DNA from: Limnohabitans sp.
Lineage (GTDB): Bacteria; Pseudomonadota; Gammaproteobacteria; Burkholderiales; Burkholderiaceae_C
Length of the DNA: 13,671 nt
Reading direction: 5' to 3'
Assembly: GCA_021731425.1 (NCBI GenBank)
Contig: JAKFXJ010000132.1
Coordinates: forward strand, 1 to 13,671
Positions within the stretch are counted from its first letter, which is position 1. Every line of letters begins with the position of its first letter. Positions 7,574 to 13,671 of this stretch are shown here, piece by piece. The translations under genes and the position numbers were made by a program. Under the pieces are notes generated by a model. The model was not told where the DNA came from. It searched no databases and worked only from the letters and a program-made list of their open reading frames with translations.

Positions 7574-8782
7574 ATGACAAACATGGCACGCCAACAGGTG
7601 TTGATTGCAGGCGGCGGCATTGGCGGCCTGGCCGCTGCTGTGGCGTGTACGCAGCTCGGCGTGCCAGTGCAGTTGCTTGAGCGCGCATCGCAGCTCAGCG
7701 AGGTGGGGGCGGGCATCCAGATCGGGCCGAACGTGACGCGCATCTTGCAGGCCTGGGGGCTGGGCGACGCGCTGGCGCAGGTGGCCGCTTTTCCGAAGCA
7801 GCTGCAAGCGCGCGATGCCCAAACCGGGCAGGTGCTGGGCACCTTGCCCTTGGGCGAGTGGGCGCAGTCGCTTTATGGCTCGCCGTACGCCACCATCCAC
7901 CGCGCCGATTTGCAGGGCTTGCTGCACCGGGCGGCCCAAAGCGCTGGGGTGGACATGCGGCTGGGTCAGACCGTTCATGGCTGGTGCGAGACCGCTGACG
8001 GTGTGCAGGTGAATACTACCGATGGACCTAGCGTGCAAGCCGTTGCCTTGATCGGTGCCGACGGCGTGTGGAGCGTCGTGCGCCAGCAACTGCTGGGCGA
8101 TGCCCCGGCGCGCTTTACCGGGCACTTGGCTTACCGGGCTTTGGTGGCGCAGGCCGATTTGCCTGCGCACTTGCGCAGCGACCAAGTCACCGTGTGGATG
8201 GGACCGCGACTGCATGTGGTGCATTACCCGGTGCACAGTGGGCAGTGGCTCAACCTCGTGGCCATCGTGCACGGTGCCAAACCCGAGCCATCTCAAGACT
8301 GGGACCAAGTCGGGCACACCCAGGCGTTGATGCAGGCCATGGGCGCAGTGGGTCGTGATTTGCACGAGCGTTTGGCCTCGGTGCCCGCCTGGCGGCAGTG
8401 GGCGTTGCACGACCGAGAACCTTTGAATGGGGCCAAGCAAATGGCACAAGGCCGCGTGGCTTTGCTGGGGGATGCGGCGCACCCCATGCGGCCCTATTTG
8501 GCGCAGGGCGCTGGCATGGCCATTGAGGATGCACAGGTTTTGGCGCAATGCTTGTGCATTGACAAAGCGACGGTGCCCGAGCAATTAAAGGCCTATGCCC
8601 AAGCACGCTGGGCGCGCAACGCCCGCGTGCAAGCACGGGCCATTCGCAACGGCCGCATCTTTCACGCCCAAGGCGCTGTGGCGCTGGGGCGCAACCTGTC
8701 GATGCGGCTCATGGGCGAGCGGGTGATGGACGTGCCTTGGTTGTACGGTGGTGGGCCATCCCATGTACATTCGCTCGGCTGA
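7574..8782 (+). CDS. FAD-dependent aromatic-ring-type monooxygenase (salicylate hydroxylase-like)
   Basis: A 402-residue flavoprotein monooxygenase of the group A (PHBH-fold) type, which uses FAD, NAD(P)H and O2 to hydroxylate usually aromatic substrates. All three fingerprints are present: the dinucleotide-binding GGGIGG (13-18) with a ribose-binding acidic residue Glu36 in LLERA, the GADGVWS motif (161-167), and the GDAAHPMRPYLAQGAGMA motif (from 299). The overall pattern is closest to salicylate hydroxylase, 3-hydroxybenzoate 6-hydroxylase and 6-hydroxynicotinate monooxygenase types; the substrate is not assignable. I chose the ATG at 7574 because it gives the usual short lead before the glycine-rich motif. 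The frame opens upstream at 7499 but those 25 codons look unrelated to the family. No Shine-Dalgarno is visible, and a -10-like CACAAT (7562-7567) sits just before the ATG, so a leaderless message is possible. The next start codon, for a transglycosylase, is 36 nt after its stop. Confidence 0.9.
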   Translation: MTNMARQQVLIAGGGIGGLAAAVACTQLGVPVQLLERASQLSEVGAGIQIGPNVTRILQAWGLGDALAQVAAFPKQLQARDAQTGQVLGTLPLGEWAQSLYGSPYATIHRADLQGLLHRAAQSAGVDMRLGQTVHGWCETADGVQVNTTDGPSVQAVALIGADGVWSVVRQQLLGDAPARFTGHLAYRALVAQADLPAHLRSDQVTVWMGPRLHVVHYPVHSGQWLNLVAIVHGAKPEPSQDWDQVGHTQALMQAMGAVGRDLHERLASVPAWRQWALHDREPLNGAKQMAQGRVALLGDAAHPMRPYLAQGAGMAIEDAQVLAQCLCIDKATVPEQLKAYAQARWARNARVQARAIRNGRIFHAQGAVALGRNLSMRLMGERVMDVPWLYGGGPSHVHSLG

Positions 8783-8817
8783 ATTCAGCGGCTTCAAAAC
8801 TACTCTCAAACTTGTTC

Positions 8818-10056
8818 ATGTCATTTGTTACCCACACCCTTCGCTTTGCAACTCACTTGAAGCCATGGGCAACGGCCTCTCTGGTCCTTGCCTTGGGCAC
8901 GCTGGGTGCTGCACCCAGCGCGTGGGCGCAAAGCACCGATTTGTCGGCCTGCATGGCCGAGCTGCGATCTGCAGCGCGCAACGGCAAAGTGAGCGAAGCC
9001 ACTTGGGCGCGCCACACGGCGGGGCTGCAGGCTGACTTCAGCGTCATTGAAAAGCTGAACTTTCAGCCCGAATTTCGCATGCCCATTTGGGATTACATGT
9101 CAGCCTTGGTGGACGAGGAGCGTGTGGCCGATGGCAAGGGCCGTCTGACTGAACACCGCCAGGCGCTTGAACGCGCGGAGCAACGTTTTGGTGTGGACCC
9201 GGCCACAGTGGTCGCGGTTTGGGGTGTGGAGAGCAATTTTGGCCAGACCTTTGGCAAATACCCACTGGTGCAGGCGCTGGGCACTCTGTCGTGTCACGGG
9301 CGGCGGCAAAGTTATTTCCGGGGCGAGTTTTTCTCGGCGCTGCGCATATTGCAAGCTGGGCACATTGCGCCTGAGCGTTTTGTGGGCTCGTGGGCGGGGG
9401 CCTTTGGCCACACCCAGTTCATGCCCAGCACCTTCGAGCGCTTGGCGGTGGACTTTGATGGCGACGGCCGCGCTGACCTGATGGACAGCAGCGTGGACGC
9501 GTTGGGTTCGACCGCCAATTTTTTGGCCCGTGCGGGTTGGCAAAGTGGTTTGCCCTGGGGGATCGAAGTCAAGCTGCCTGCAGGCATTTCCTTGGCAGGC
9601 GAGGGCCGCCGGACCAAGCGCCCGGTGGCCGATTGGACAGCACGCGGCGTGCGCCGGGTGGACGGCTCGGCCTTGCCTGCCAGCTTGGGCTCGGTCGGAT
9701 TGTTGACGCTGGCGGGGGCCAATGGCCCCGCCTTTTTGGTCACCCGCAATTTTGACGCGCTCTACAGCTACAACGCCGCCGAAAGTTATGGCCTGGCGAT
9801 TGCCCACCTGAGCGACCGCCTGCGTGGCGCGGGGCCCTTTGCCACGCCCTGGCCCACCGATGACGCGGGCCTGTCACGCGCCGAGCGGCGCGAGTTGCAA
9901 GGCCTGTTGGTGATGCGCGGCCACGACATCGGCCCCATTGACGGCATGTTGGGCGACAAATCGCGCGAGGCGATCCGCGCCGAACAAAAGCGCTTAGGGC
10001 TAGACGCCAATGGCCGAGGTGGCCAGAAGGTTCTCAAGGCTTTGCGCGGCGGGTGA
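8818..10056 (+). CDS. MltB-type lytic murein transglycosylase with C-terminal peptidoglycan-binding domain
   Basis: A 412-residue exported enzyme that cleaves the MurNAc-GlcNAc bond of peptidoglycan to give 1,6-anhydro ends. A Sec signal peptide runs to about AWA-Q (37/38). There is no lipobox cysteine, so it should be soluble in the periplasm rather than outer-membrane anchored as E. coli MltB is. The catalytic domain carries VWGVESNFG with Glu138, GAFGHTQFMPSTF, and an EF-hand-like loop DFDGDGRADLMD (212-223) like the calcium site known in Slt35. AESYGLAIAHLSDRL ends the domain. Roughly residues 355-412 form a peptidoglycan-binding domain of the PG_binding_1 type (LQGLLVMRGHDIGPIDGMLG). The start at 8818 gives a clean signal peptide, but no ribosome-binding site precedes it. 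It lies 35 nt past the monooxygenase stop and may be read through from it. Its stop is only 18 bp from the convergent IorB-like gene. Confidence 0.93.
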   Translation: MSFVTHTLRFATHLKPWATASLVLALGTLGAAPSAWAQSTDLSACMAELRSAARNGKVSEATWARHTAGLQADFSVIEKLNFQPEFRMPIWDYMSALVDEERVADGKGRLTEHRQALERAEQRFGVDPATVVAVWGVESNFGQTFGKYPLVQALGTLSCHGRRQSYFRGEFFSALRILQAGHIAPERFVGSWAGAFGHTQFMPSTFERLAVDFDGDGRADLMDSSVDALGSTANFLARAGWQSGLPWGIEVKLPAGISLAGEGRRTKRPVADWTARGVRRVDGSALPASLGSVGLLTLAGANGPAFLVTRNFDALYSYNAAESYGLAIAHLSDRLRGAGPFATPWPTDDAGLSRAERRELQGLLVMRGHDIGPIDGMLGDKSREAIRAEQKRLGLDANGRGGQKVLKALRGG

Positions 10057-10074
10057 TTCACCCCGGGGGTGGGC

Positions 10075-12348
10075 TTAGACCTTGAGTGGCAGAGCCCTCA
10101 GCCTTTTGCCCGTCAAAGCGAACAGCGCATTGCCCACGGCCGGGGCCAGCGGCGGCACGGCAGGTTCGCCCACGCCCGCCGGGTGGCGGGTGCTGGGCAC
10201 GATGTGGGTTTCCACAACCGGGGCCTGGCTGAGCGTGACCATGGGGTAGCTCGGAAAATTGCTTTGCTGCACCACGCCACCCACGATGTCGATTTGGCCG
10301 AACAGCGCAGCGCTCAGCGCATAGACCACGCTGCTTTGCATTTGCTGGGCCACGGTGTCCGGATTGACCACGGTGCCGCAGTCGATGGCACAGACCACGC
10401 GGTGCACACGGATCTGGCCTTGCTCAACCGAGACCTCCGCGACTTGCGCCACGATGGAGCCGAACGACTTGTGCAGCGCGATGCCCCGCGCACGGCCTGC
10501 GGGCAAAGCTTGGTCCCAGCCGGCTTGTTTGGCCGCCAACTGCAGCACGGCCGCATAACGGGGGGCGTCTTTCAACAATTTCAGGCGAAAGGCCAGCGGG
10601 TCTTGCTTGGTGGCTATAGCCAGCTCGTCGATGAAGCTTTCCGAGAAGAAGGCGTTGTGTGAATGGCCCACCGAGCGCCAAAAACCCACAGGCACGCCCG
10701 ACTTCGTGGTCACATGGCTCATGTGCTGGTTCAAAAAGCCGTAGGGCAAATCGAACAGGCCTTCCGATGTGGTTTTGTCGGGCATGTCGATGGGGCCCGA
10801 GAGGTGCGGCGCGGCCCGCGCCATCCAGCGGGGGGTGATGGCATCACCTGCCGACTTGATGCGCAGGCTGCTGACTTCGCCTTGTGCGTCGATGGATGCC
10901 TGGAACTTGGCCAGGTGCATCGGGCGGTAAAAGTCATGTGTCATGTCTTCTTCGCGCGACCAGACCAGTTGCACGGGTGCGCCCTTGCAGGCCATGGCCA
11001 CTTGCACCGCCTGGCCAATAAAATCGACATCCAGCCGGCGGCCAAAGCCGCCGCCCAGCAGGGTGACATGGACGGTGACTTGATCTTCTTTAACGCCTGC
11101 CACTTTGGCCGCCATGGCACGCGCCATTTGCGGCACCTGCGTGGGCACCCAAACTTCGACTTTGCCGTCTTTGACTTGCGCCGTGCAGTTCATCGGCTCC
11201 ATGGTGGCGTGGGCCAGATAGGGCGCTTGGTAGAGCGCGTCGATGCGGTTGGCGGCGGTTTGCTCGGCCTTGAGCTGCAGGCCTTGCTCGTGGAAGGTGA
11301 AGCCGCTTTCGGTGTTCAGAGCATTGAGCAAGTCGGCTTGGATACGGGTGGTGTCTGCAGCACCTGATGCACCCGCAGCAGCTGTGGGCCACTGAACCTT
11401 CACGGCTTGTGCGCCTTGGCGGGCCTGCCAGGTGTTGCTGGCCACCACGGCCAAACCGCCCGTGCCACCACCCCAAGCGTCCACCGATACCACTTGGCTC
11501 ACGCCTGGGATGGCCAGCGCAGCCACGGTGTCCATGGGGGCTGCTTGGCCACCCAGCACCGGGTTCATTCGCATGGCTGCAAACAGCATGCCGGGCAAGC
11601 GCACGTCCATGCCGAACTGCGCCTGGCCTGTGACTTTGGCGGGGATGTCGTTGCGTGCAGCGCTTTGGCCGATCAGCTTCCAGTCCGCGCGGGCTTTGGG
11701 GTTGATGTTGGCCGGGGTGCTGCCCGATGCGGCTGCGCCCATTAGGCCGTAATGCGCCTTTTGACCCGAGGCGTGTTGCATCACGCCTTCGCGCACGGTG
11801 ATCTCGCTGGCGGGCACCTTCCAAGCGGCGGCCGCAGCTTGCACCAGGCTGGCGCGTGCGGTGGCGGCGGCCATGCGCAGCGGCTCCCACAAGTCGGCCA
11901 CCGAAGACGAGCCGCCCGTGGCATTGAGGCCCAGTTCGCGGGCGATCTTGCCCACCATCCACTCAGCCAGTTTGATCTTGGCGGGTTTTTCCTCCTCGCT
12001 GTCCAGCGGGTGAAAGGGCAGGCTGGCCACCAGCATGGCCACGTTGCCGTAAATGCTGTCAGCCCCGGCTTGCTCCAGGCGCACGCGGGCGAGCGGCACG
12101 TCCAGCTCTTCGGCCACCAGCATGGCCAGCGCGGTGTGCACGCCTTGGCCCATTTCGCTGCGCGGCATGGCCAGCACCACCGCACCATCGGCGGCGATTT
12201 TGATCCACCCGTTCAGGGCCACATCGCCTTGCGTGGTCAGCATCAATTCTGGCGAGCCCATGCGCGAGCGGGCGGGCATCGCGCCCCAGCCCACCACCAG
12301 TGCGCCGGTAGCGCCCAGGGCGCTCAAAATCCAGGTGCGGCGCTTCAT
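10075..12348 (-). CDS. Molybdopterin-binding subunit of an isoquinoline 1-oxidoreductase (IorB)-like aldehyde/heterocycle oxidase
   Basis: A 757-residue large subunit of the xanthine oxidase family, binding molybdenum cofactor and doing hydroxylation of N-heterocycles or oxidation of aldehydes. An N-terminal [12 protein letters not shown] segment followed by a hydrophobic run to about residue 22 resembles a Tat signal, so the enzyme is probably periplasmic. Family motifs in order: [56 protein letters not shown] (432-438), [14 protein letters not shown], and GVGEPAVPP with the conserved catalytic Glu728. The start at 12348 is set by the ATGA overlap with the upstream 2Fe-2S gene; the longer frame extending upstream to 12552 only overlaps that gene. 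Length and motif order fit the single-chain IorB type with the duplicated N-terminal module. The partner subunit is adjacent, but no c-type cytochrome or XdhC-like maturation gene is in the window. The substrate is unknown. Confidence 0.94.
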   Translation of the reverse strand: MKRRTWILSALGATGALVVGWGAMPARSRMGSPELMLTTQGDVALNGWIKIAADGAVVLAMPRSEMGQGVHTALAMLVAEELDVPLARVRLEQAGADSIYGNVAMLVASLPFHPLDSEEEKPAKIKLAEWMVGKIARELGLNATGGSSSVADLWEPLRMAAATARASLVQAAAAAWKVPASEITVREGVMQHASGQKAHYGLMGAAASGSTPANINPKARADWKLIGQSAARNDIPAKVTGQAQFGMDVRLPGMLFAAMRMNPVLGGQAAPMDTVAALAIPGVSQVVSVDAWGGGTGGLAVVASNTWQARQGAQAVKVQWPTAAAGASGAADTTRIQADLLNALNTESGFTFHEQGLQLKAEQTAANRIDALYQAPYLAHATMEPMNCTAQVKDGKVEVWVPTQVPQMARAMAAKVAGVKEDQVTVHVTLLGGGFGRRLDVDFIGQAVQVAMACKGAPVQLVWSREEDMTHDFYRPMHLAKFQASIDAQGEVSSLRIKSAGDAITPRWMARAAPHLSGPIDMPDKTTSEGLFDLPYGFLNQHMSHVTTKSGVPVGFWRSVGHSHNAFFSESFIDELAIATKQDPLAFRLKLLKDAPRYAAVLQLAAKQAGWDQALPAGRARGIALHKSFGSIVAQVAEVSVEQGQIRVHRVVCAIDCGTVVNPDTVAQQMQSSVVYALSAALFGQIDIVGGVVQQSNFPSYPMVTLSQAPVVETHIVPSTRHPAGVGEPAVPPLAPAVGNALFALTGKRLRALPLKV

Positions 12349-12812
12349 GCGGCACCGCCTTTCTTCATGGCAGCCGCCGCCCGGTGGATGGCCGCCCGCA
12401 CACGTTGGTAAGTGCCGCAGCGGCACAGATTGGTCATGGCGGCGTCGATGTCGGCGTCGCTGGGTGTTGCGTTTTTGCCCAGCAAGGCGGCCGCTGCCAT
12501 CAACATGCCGCTTTGGCAGTAACCACATTGCGGCACCTGCTCGGCGATCCATGCGGCTTGCAGGGGGTGGGGCTTTTCTGCCGTGCCCAAAGATTCGATG
12601 GTTTTAATGGGGCGATTGGCCACAGCCGATGTGGGCGTCACGCAAGAGCGCACGGGCTGGCCGTCCACATGCACGGTGCAGGCCCCACAAGCGGCAATGC
12701 CGCAGCCGAATTTGGTGCCCGTGAGATTCAATTCATCGCGCAGCACCCACAGCAAGGGGGTGCTGGGATCGGCGGTGGCGGTGTGGCTTTGGCCGTTGAT
12801 GTTCAGTTGCAA
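12345..12812 (-). CDS. 2Fe-2S subunit of the same oxidoreductase (IorA-like)
   Basis: A 155-residue small subunit carrying two [2Fe-2S] clusters that relay electrons from the molybdenum site. The plant-ferredoxin-type cluster uses C37, C42, C45 and C57 ([15 protein letters not shown] then SC). The second, helical-domain cluster uses C96 and C99 (CGYCQSGM) plus C130 and C132 ([14 protein letters not shown]). All eight ligands are present and the length is normal for the family. The start is a TTG at 12812: no ATG or GTG fits, MQLNING matches the usual N-terminus, and AGGGGA (12819-12824 on the minus strand) is 6 nt upstream. It has no export signal of its own, so it probably leaves the cytoplasm bound to the Tat-signal-bearing large subunit. 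Its TGA overlaps the ATG of the large-subunit gene (ATGA), indicating coupled translation. Confidence 0.95.
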   Translation of the reverse strand: MQLNINGQSHTATADPSTPLLWVLRDELNLTGTKFGCGIAACGACTVHVDGQPVRSCVTPTSAVANRPIKTIESLGTAEKPHPLQAAWIAEQVPQCGYCQSGMLMAAAALLGKNATPSDADIDAAMTNLCRCGTYQRVRAAIHRAAAAMKKGGAA

Positions 12813-12818
12813 GTCGTA

Positions 12819-12824
12819 TCCCCT
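12819..12824 (-). promoter_or_regulatory. Ribosome-binding site supporting a TTG start
   Basis: On the minus strand AGGGGA lies 6 nt before the TTG at 12812-12810. It is the reason to accept this rare start codon for the 2Fe-2S subunit, since no ATG or GTG occurs nearby in frame. Confidence 0.65.
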
Positions 12825-12844
12825 GTGATGGAAGCAAGCATGTT

Positions 12845-12862
12845 AGTGCAAATGAATGCACT
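12845..12862. promoter_or_regulatory. Palindromic operator-like site upstream of the IorA/IorB-like operon
   Basis: AGTGCA (12845-12850) and TGCACT (12857-12862) form a perfect inverted repeat with a 6-bp centre, an 18-bp site of the kind bound by dimeric regulators. It sits in the 87-bp gap between kynA and the 2Fe-2S gene, about 33 bp upstream of the latter's start. A weak -10-like TAACAT (minus strand, 12839-12844) abuts it, so a bound protein could block transcription. It also folds as a hairpin but lacks a T run, so a kynA terminator is the weaker reading. The regulator is unknown and is not in the window. Confidence 0.5.
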
Positions 12863-12899
12863 TCTTTGTCGCTAGTAGATCTGCGCTGGGTGAGGCACT

Positions 12900-13671
12900 T
12901 CACAGTTGCGTGCGCAGCGTCCAAATCTCTGGGAAGAGCACGGTGTCCAGCATTTTGCGTAAATAGCTCACGCCGCCAGTGCCCCCGGTGCCGCGTTTGA
13001 AGCCGATCACGCGCTCCACCGTGGTCACATGCCGAAAGCGCCACAGGCGAAAAGCGTCTTCCAGATCGGTGAGTTCTTCGCCCAGTTGGTACAGGTCCCA
13101 GTGCTGCTGCGGGTTGCGGTAGACCACCAGCCAGGCGTCTTCGACCGCAACGCTTGCCGGGTAGGGCTGACGCCAGTCGCGCTGGGTGTGGGTGTCCGGC
13201 ACCTCCAGGCCACGTCGCTTCAACAGGCGCAGGCATTCGTCGTAGAGCGACGGCGCTTCGTAGGCCGCCTGCACGGTGGCCGACAGGTTGGGGCGGTGCG
13301 CGTGTGGTTGTAGCATGGCCGCGTTTTTGTTGCCCATCGCAAACTCGATGCAGCGGTATTGCCAGCTCTGGAAACCACTCGACTGCGCAAGATAAGGGCG
13401 AATGGCGCTGTACTCGGGCGGCGTCATGGTGGCCAGCACGTCCCAGGCGTGCACCAACTGCTCCATGATGCGGCTGACGCGGGCCAGCTTTTTGAAGGCG
13501 TCGGGCAATTGGTCATTGGCGATGCCTGCCATGGCCGCTTGCAGCTCGTGCAGCATCAGCTTCATCCACAATTCGCTGGTCTGGTGCTGCACGATGAACA
13601 GCATCTCGTTGTGGTCGGGCGAGAGCGGTTGCTGCGCGTTCAGGATGGCGTCGAGTTGCAGGTAGTCGCCG
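12900..13671 (-). CDS. kynA: Tryptophan 2,3-dioxygenase, N-terminus off the window
   Basis: The last 256 residues of the haem enzyme that opens the indole ring of L-tryptophan to give N-formylkynurenine, the first step of the kynurenine pathway. The visible part begins [13 protein letters not shown], continues with [19 protein letters not shown] (the QHQ histidine is the distal-pocket residue known as His55 in the Xanthomonas enzyme), [19 protein letters not shown] (containing the substrate-binding arginine), and ends with [19 protein letters not shown]. The haem-ligand histidine of that last motif is encoded at 13029-13031. The C-terminus [12 protein letters not shown] is normal. The frame is open to the right edge, and the internal ATG at 13604 is not the start; only a few tens of N-terminal residues are missing. 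The protein is cytoplasmic. kynB or kynU would often be nearby but must lie outside the window if present. The IorA/IorB-like pair follows on the same strand. Confidence 0.97.
   Translation of the reverse strand, partial: GDYLQLDAILNAQQPLSPDHNEMLFIVQHQTSELWMKLMLHELQAAMAGIANDQLPDAFKKLARVSRIMEQLVHAWDVLATMTPPEYSAIRPYLAQSSGFQSWQYRCIEFAMGNKNAAMLQPHAHRPNLSATVQAAYEAPSLYDECLRLLKRRGLEVPDTHTQRDWRQPYPASVAVEDAWLVVYRNPQQHWDLYQLGEELTDLEDAFRLWRFRHVTTVERVIGFKRGTGGTGGVSYLRKMLDTVLFPEIWTLRTQL

Noticed and set aside
10059..10071. CACCCC-G-GGGGTG palindrome between the convergent transglycosylase and IorB-like genes
   Set aside because: The single-base centre prevents a full hairpin and no T run follows; likely just GC-rich sequence.
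10663..11367. 234-codon plus-strand frame opposite the IorB-like gene
   Set aside because: Antisense shadow of a gene with full family motifs; no independent support.
1..13671. Scan for tRNA, rRNA, CRISPR, insertion sequences, phage or toxin-antitoxin genes
   Set aside because: No repeat-spacer pattern, transposase or integrase motif, terminal inverted repeats or tRNA-like fold was recognised by eye. Dedicated searches could still find a small RNA.

Overview
The window reads as an ordinary chromosomal stretch from a GC-rich betaproteobacterium. The codon choice, the AcnB and KynA sequences, and the mix of Tat-exported oxidoreductases point to Burkholderiales, most likely Comamonadaceae. This placement is an inference from protein resemblance, not a computed classification. 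Ten protein genes are supported. I see no rRNA, tRNA, CRISPR array, insertion sequence, prophage or integration site.

Layout. (1) Positions 1-2417 hold acnB, the TCA-cycle aconitase/2-methylisocitrate dehydratase, cut at the left edge and carrying an in-frame TAG at 33-35. A strong two-way terminator follows it at 2384-2417. (2) A convergent minus-strand gene (2554-3711) encodes a saccharopine-dehydrogenase-like NAD(P)-binding reductase. (3) A 433-bp gap with several hairpins separates it from a plus-strand series. That series is an exported alpha/beta hydrolase (4145-5167), a Tat-exported metallo-beta-lactamase-fold hydrolase (5360-6322, with terminator), an aldo/keto reductase (6487-7482), an FAD-dependent aromatic-ring-type monooxygenase (7574-8782), and an MltB-type lytic murein transglycosylase with a C-terminal peptidoglycan-binding domain (8818-10056). 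(4) Converging on these from the right edge, on the minus strand, are tryptophan 2,3-dioxygenase (kynA, cut at 13671) and a two-gene molybdenum hydroxylase. The hydroxylase consists of an IorA-like 2Fe-2S subunit (12345-12812) and an IorB-like molybdopterin subunit (10075-12348), joined by an ATGA overlap.

How the genes relate. The only clear operon is the IorA/IorB-like pair, which forms one enzyme. It lies 87 bp downstream of kynA on the same strand, behind its own palindromic operator-like site, so a link to tryptophan or kynurenine breakdown is possible but unproven. The plus-strand genes have gaps or terminators between most of them and look like individually expressed metabolic and envelope genes. 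Several products are predicted to act outside the cytoplasm: the alpha/beta hydrolase (Sec), the MBL hydrolase (Tat), the transglycosylase (Sec) and the molybdenum hydroxylase (Tat-like).

I did not find a convincing new system. The points most worth a second look are the amber codon inside acnB, the molybdenum hydroxylase next to kynA with its palindrome, and the unassigned exported hydrolases with structured leader regions.
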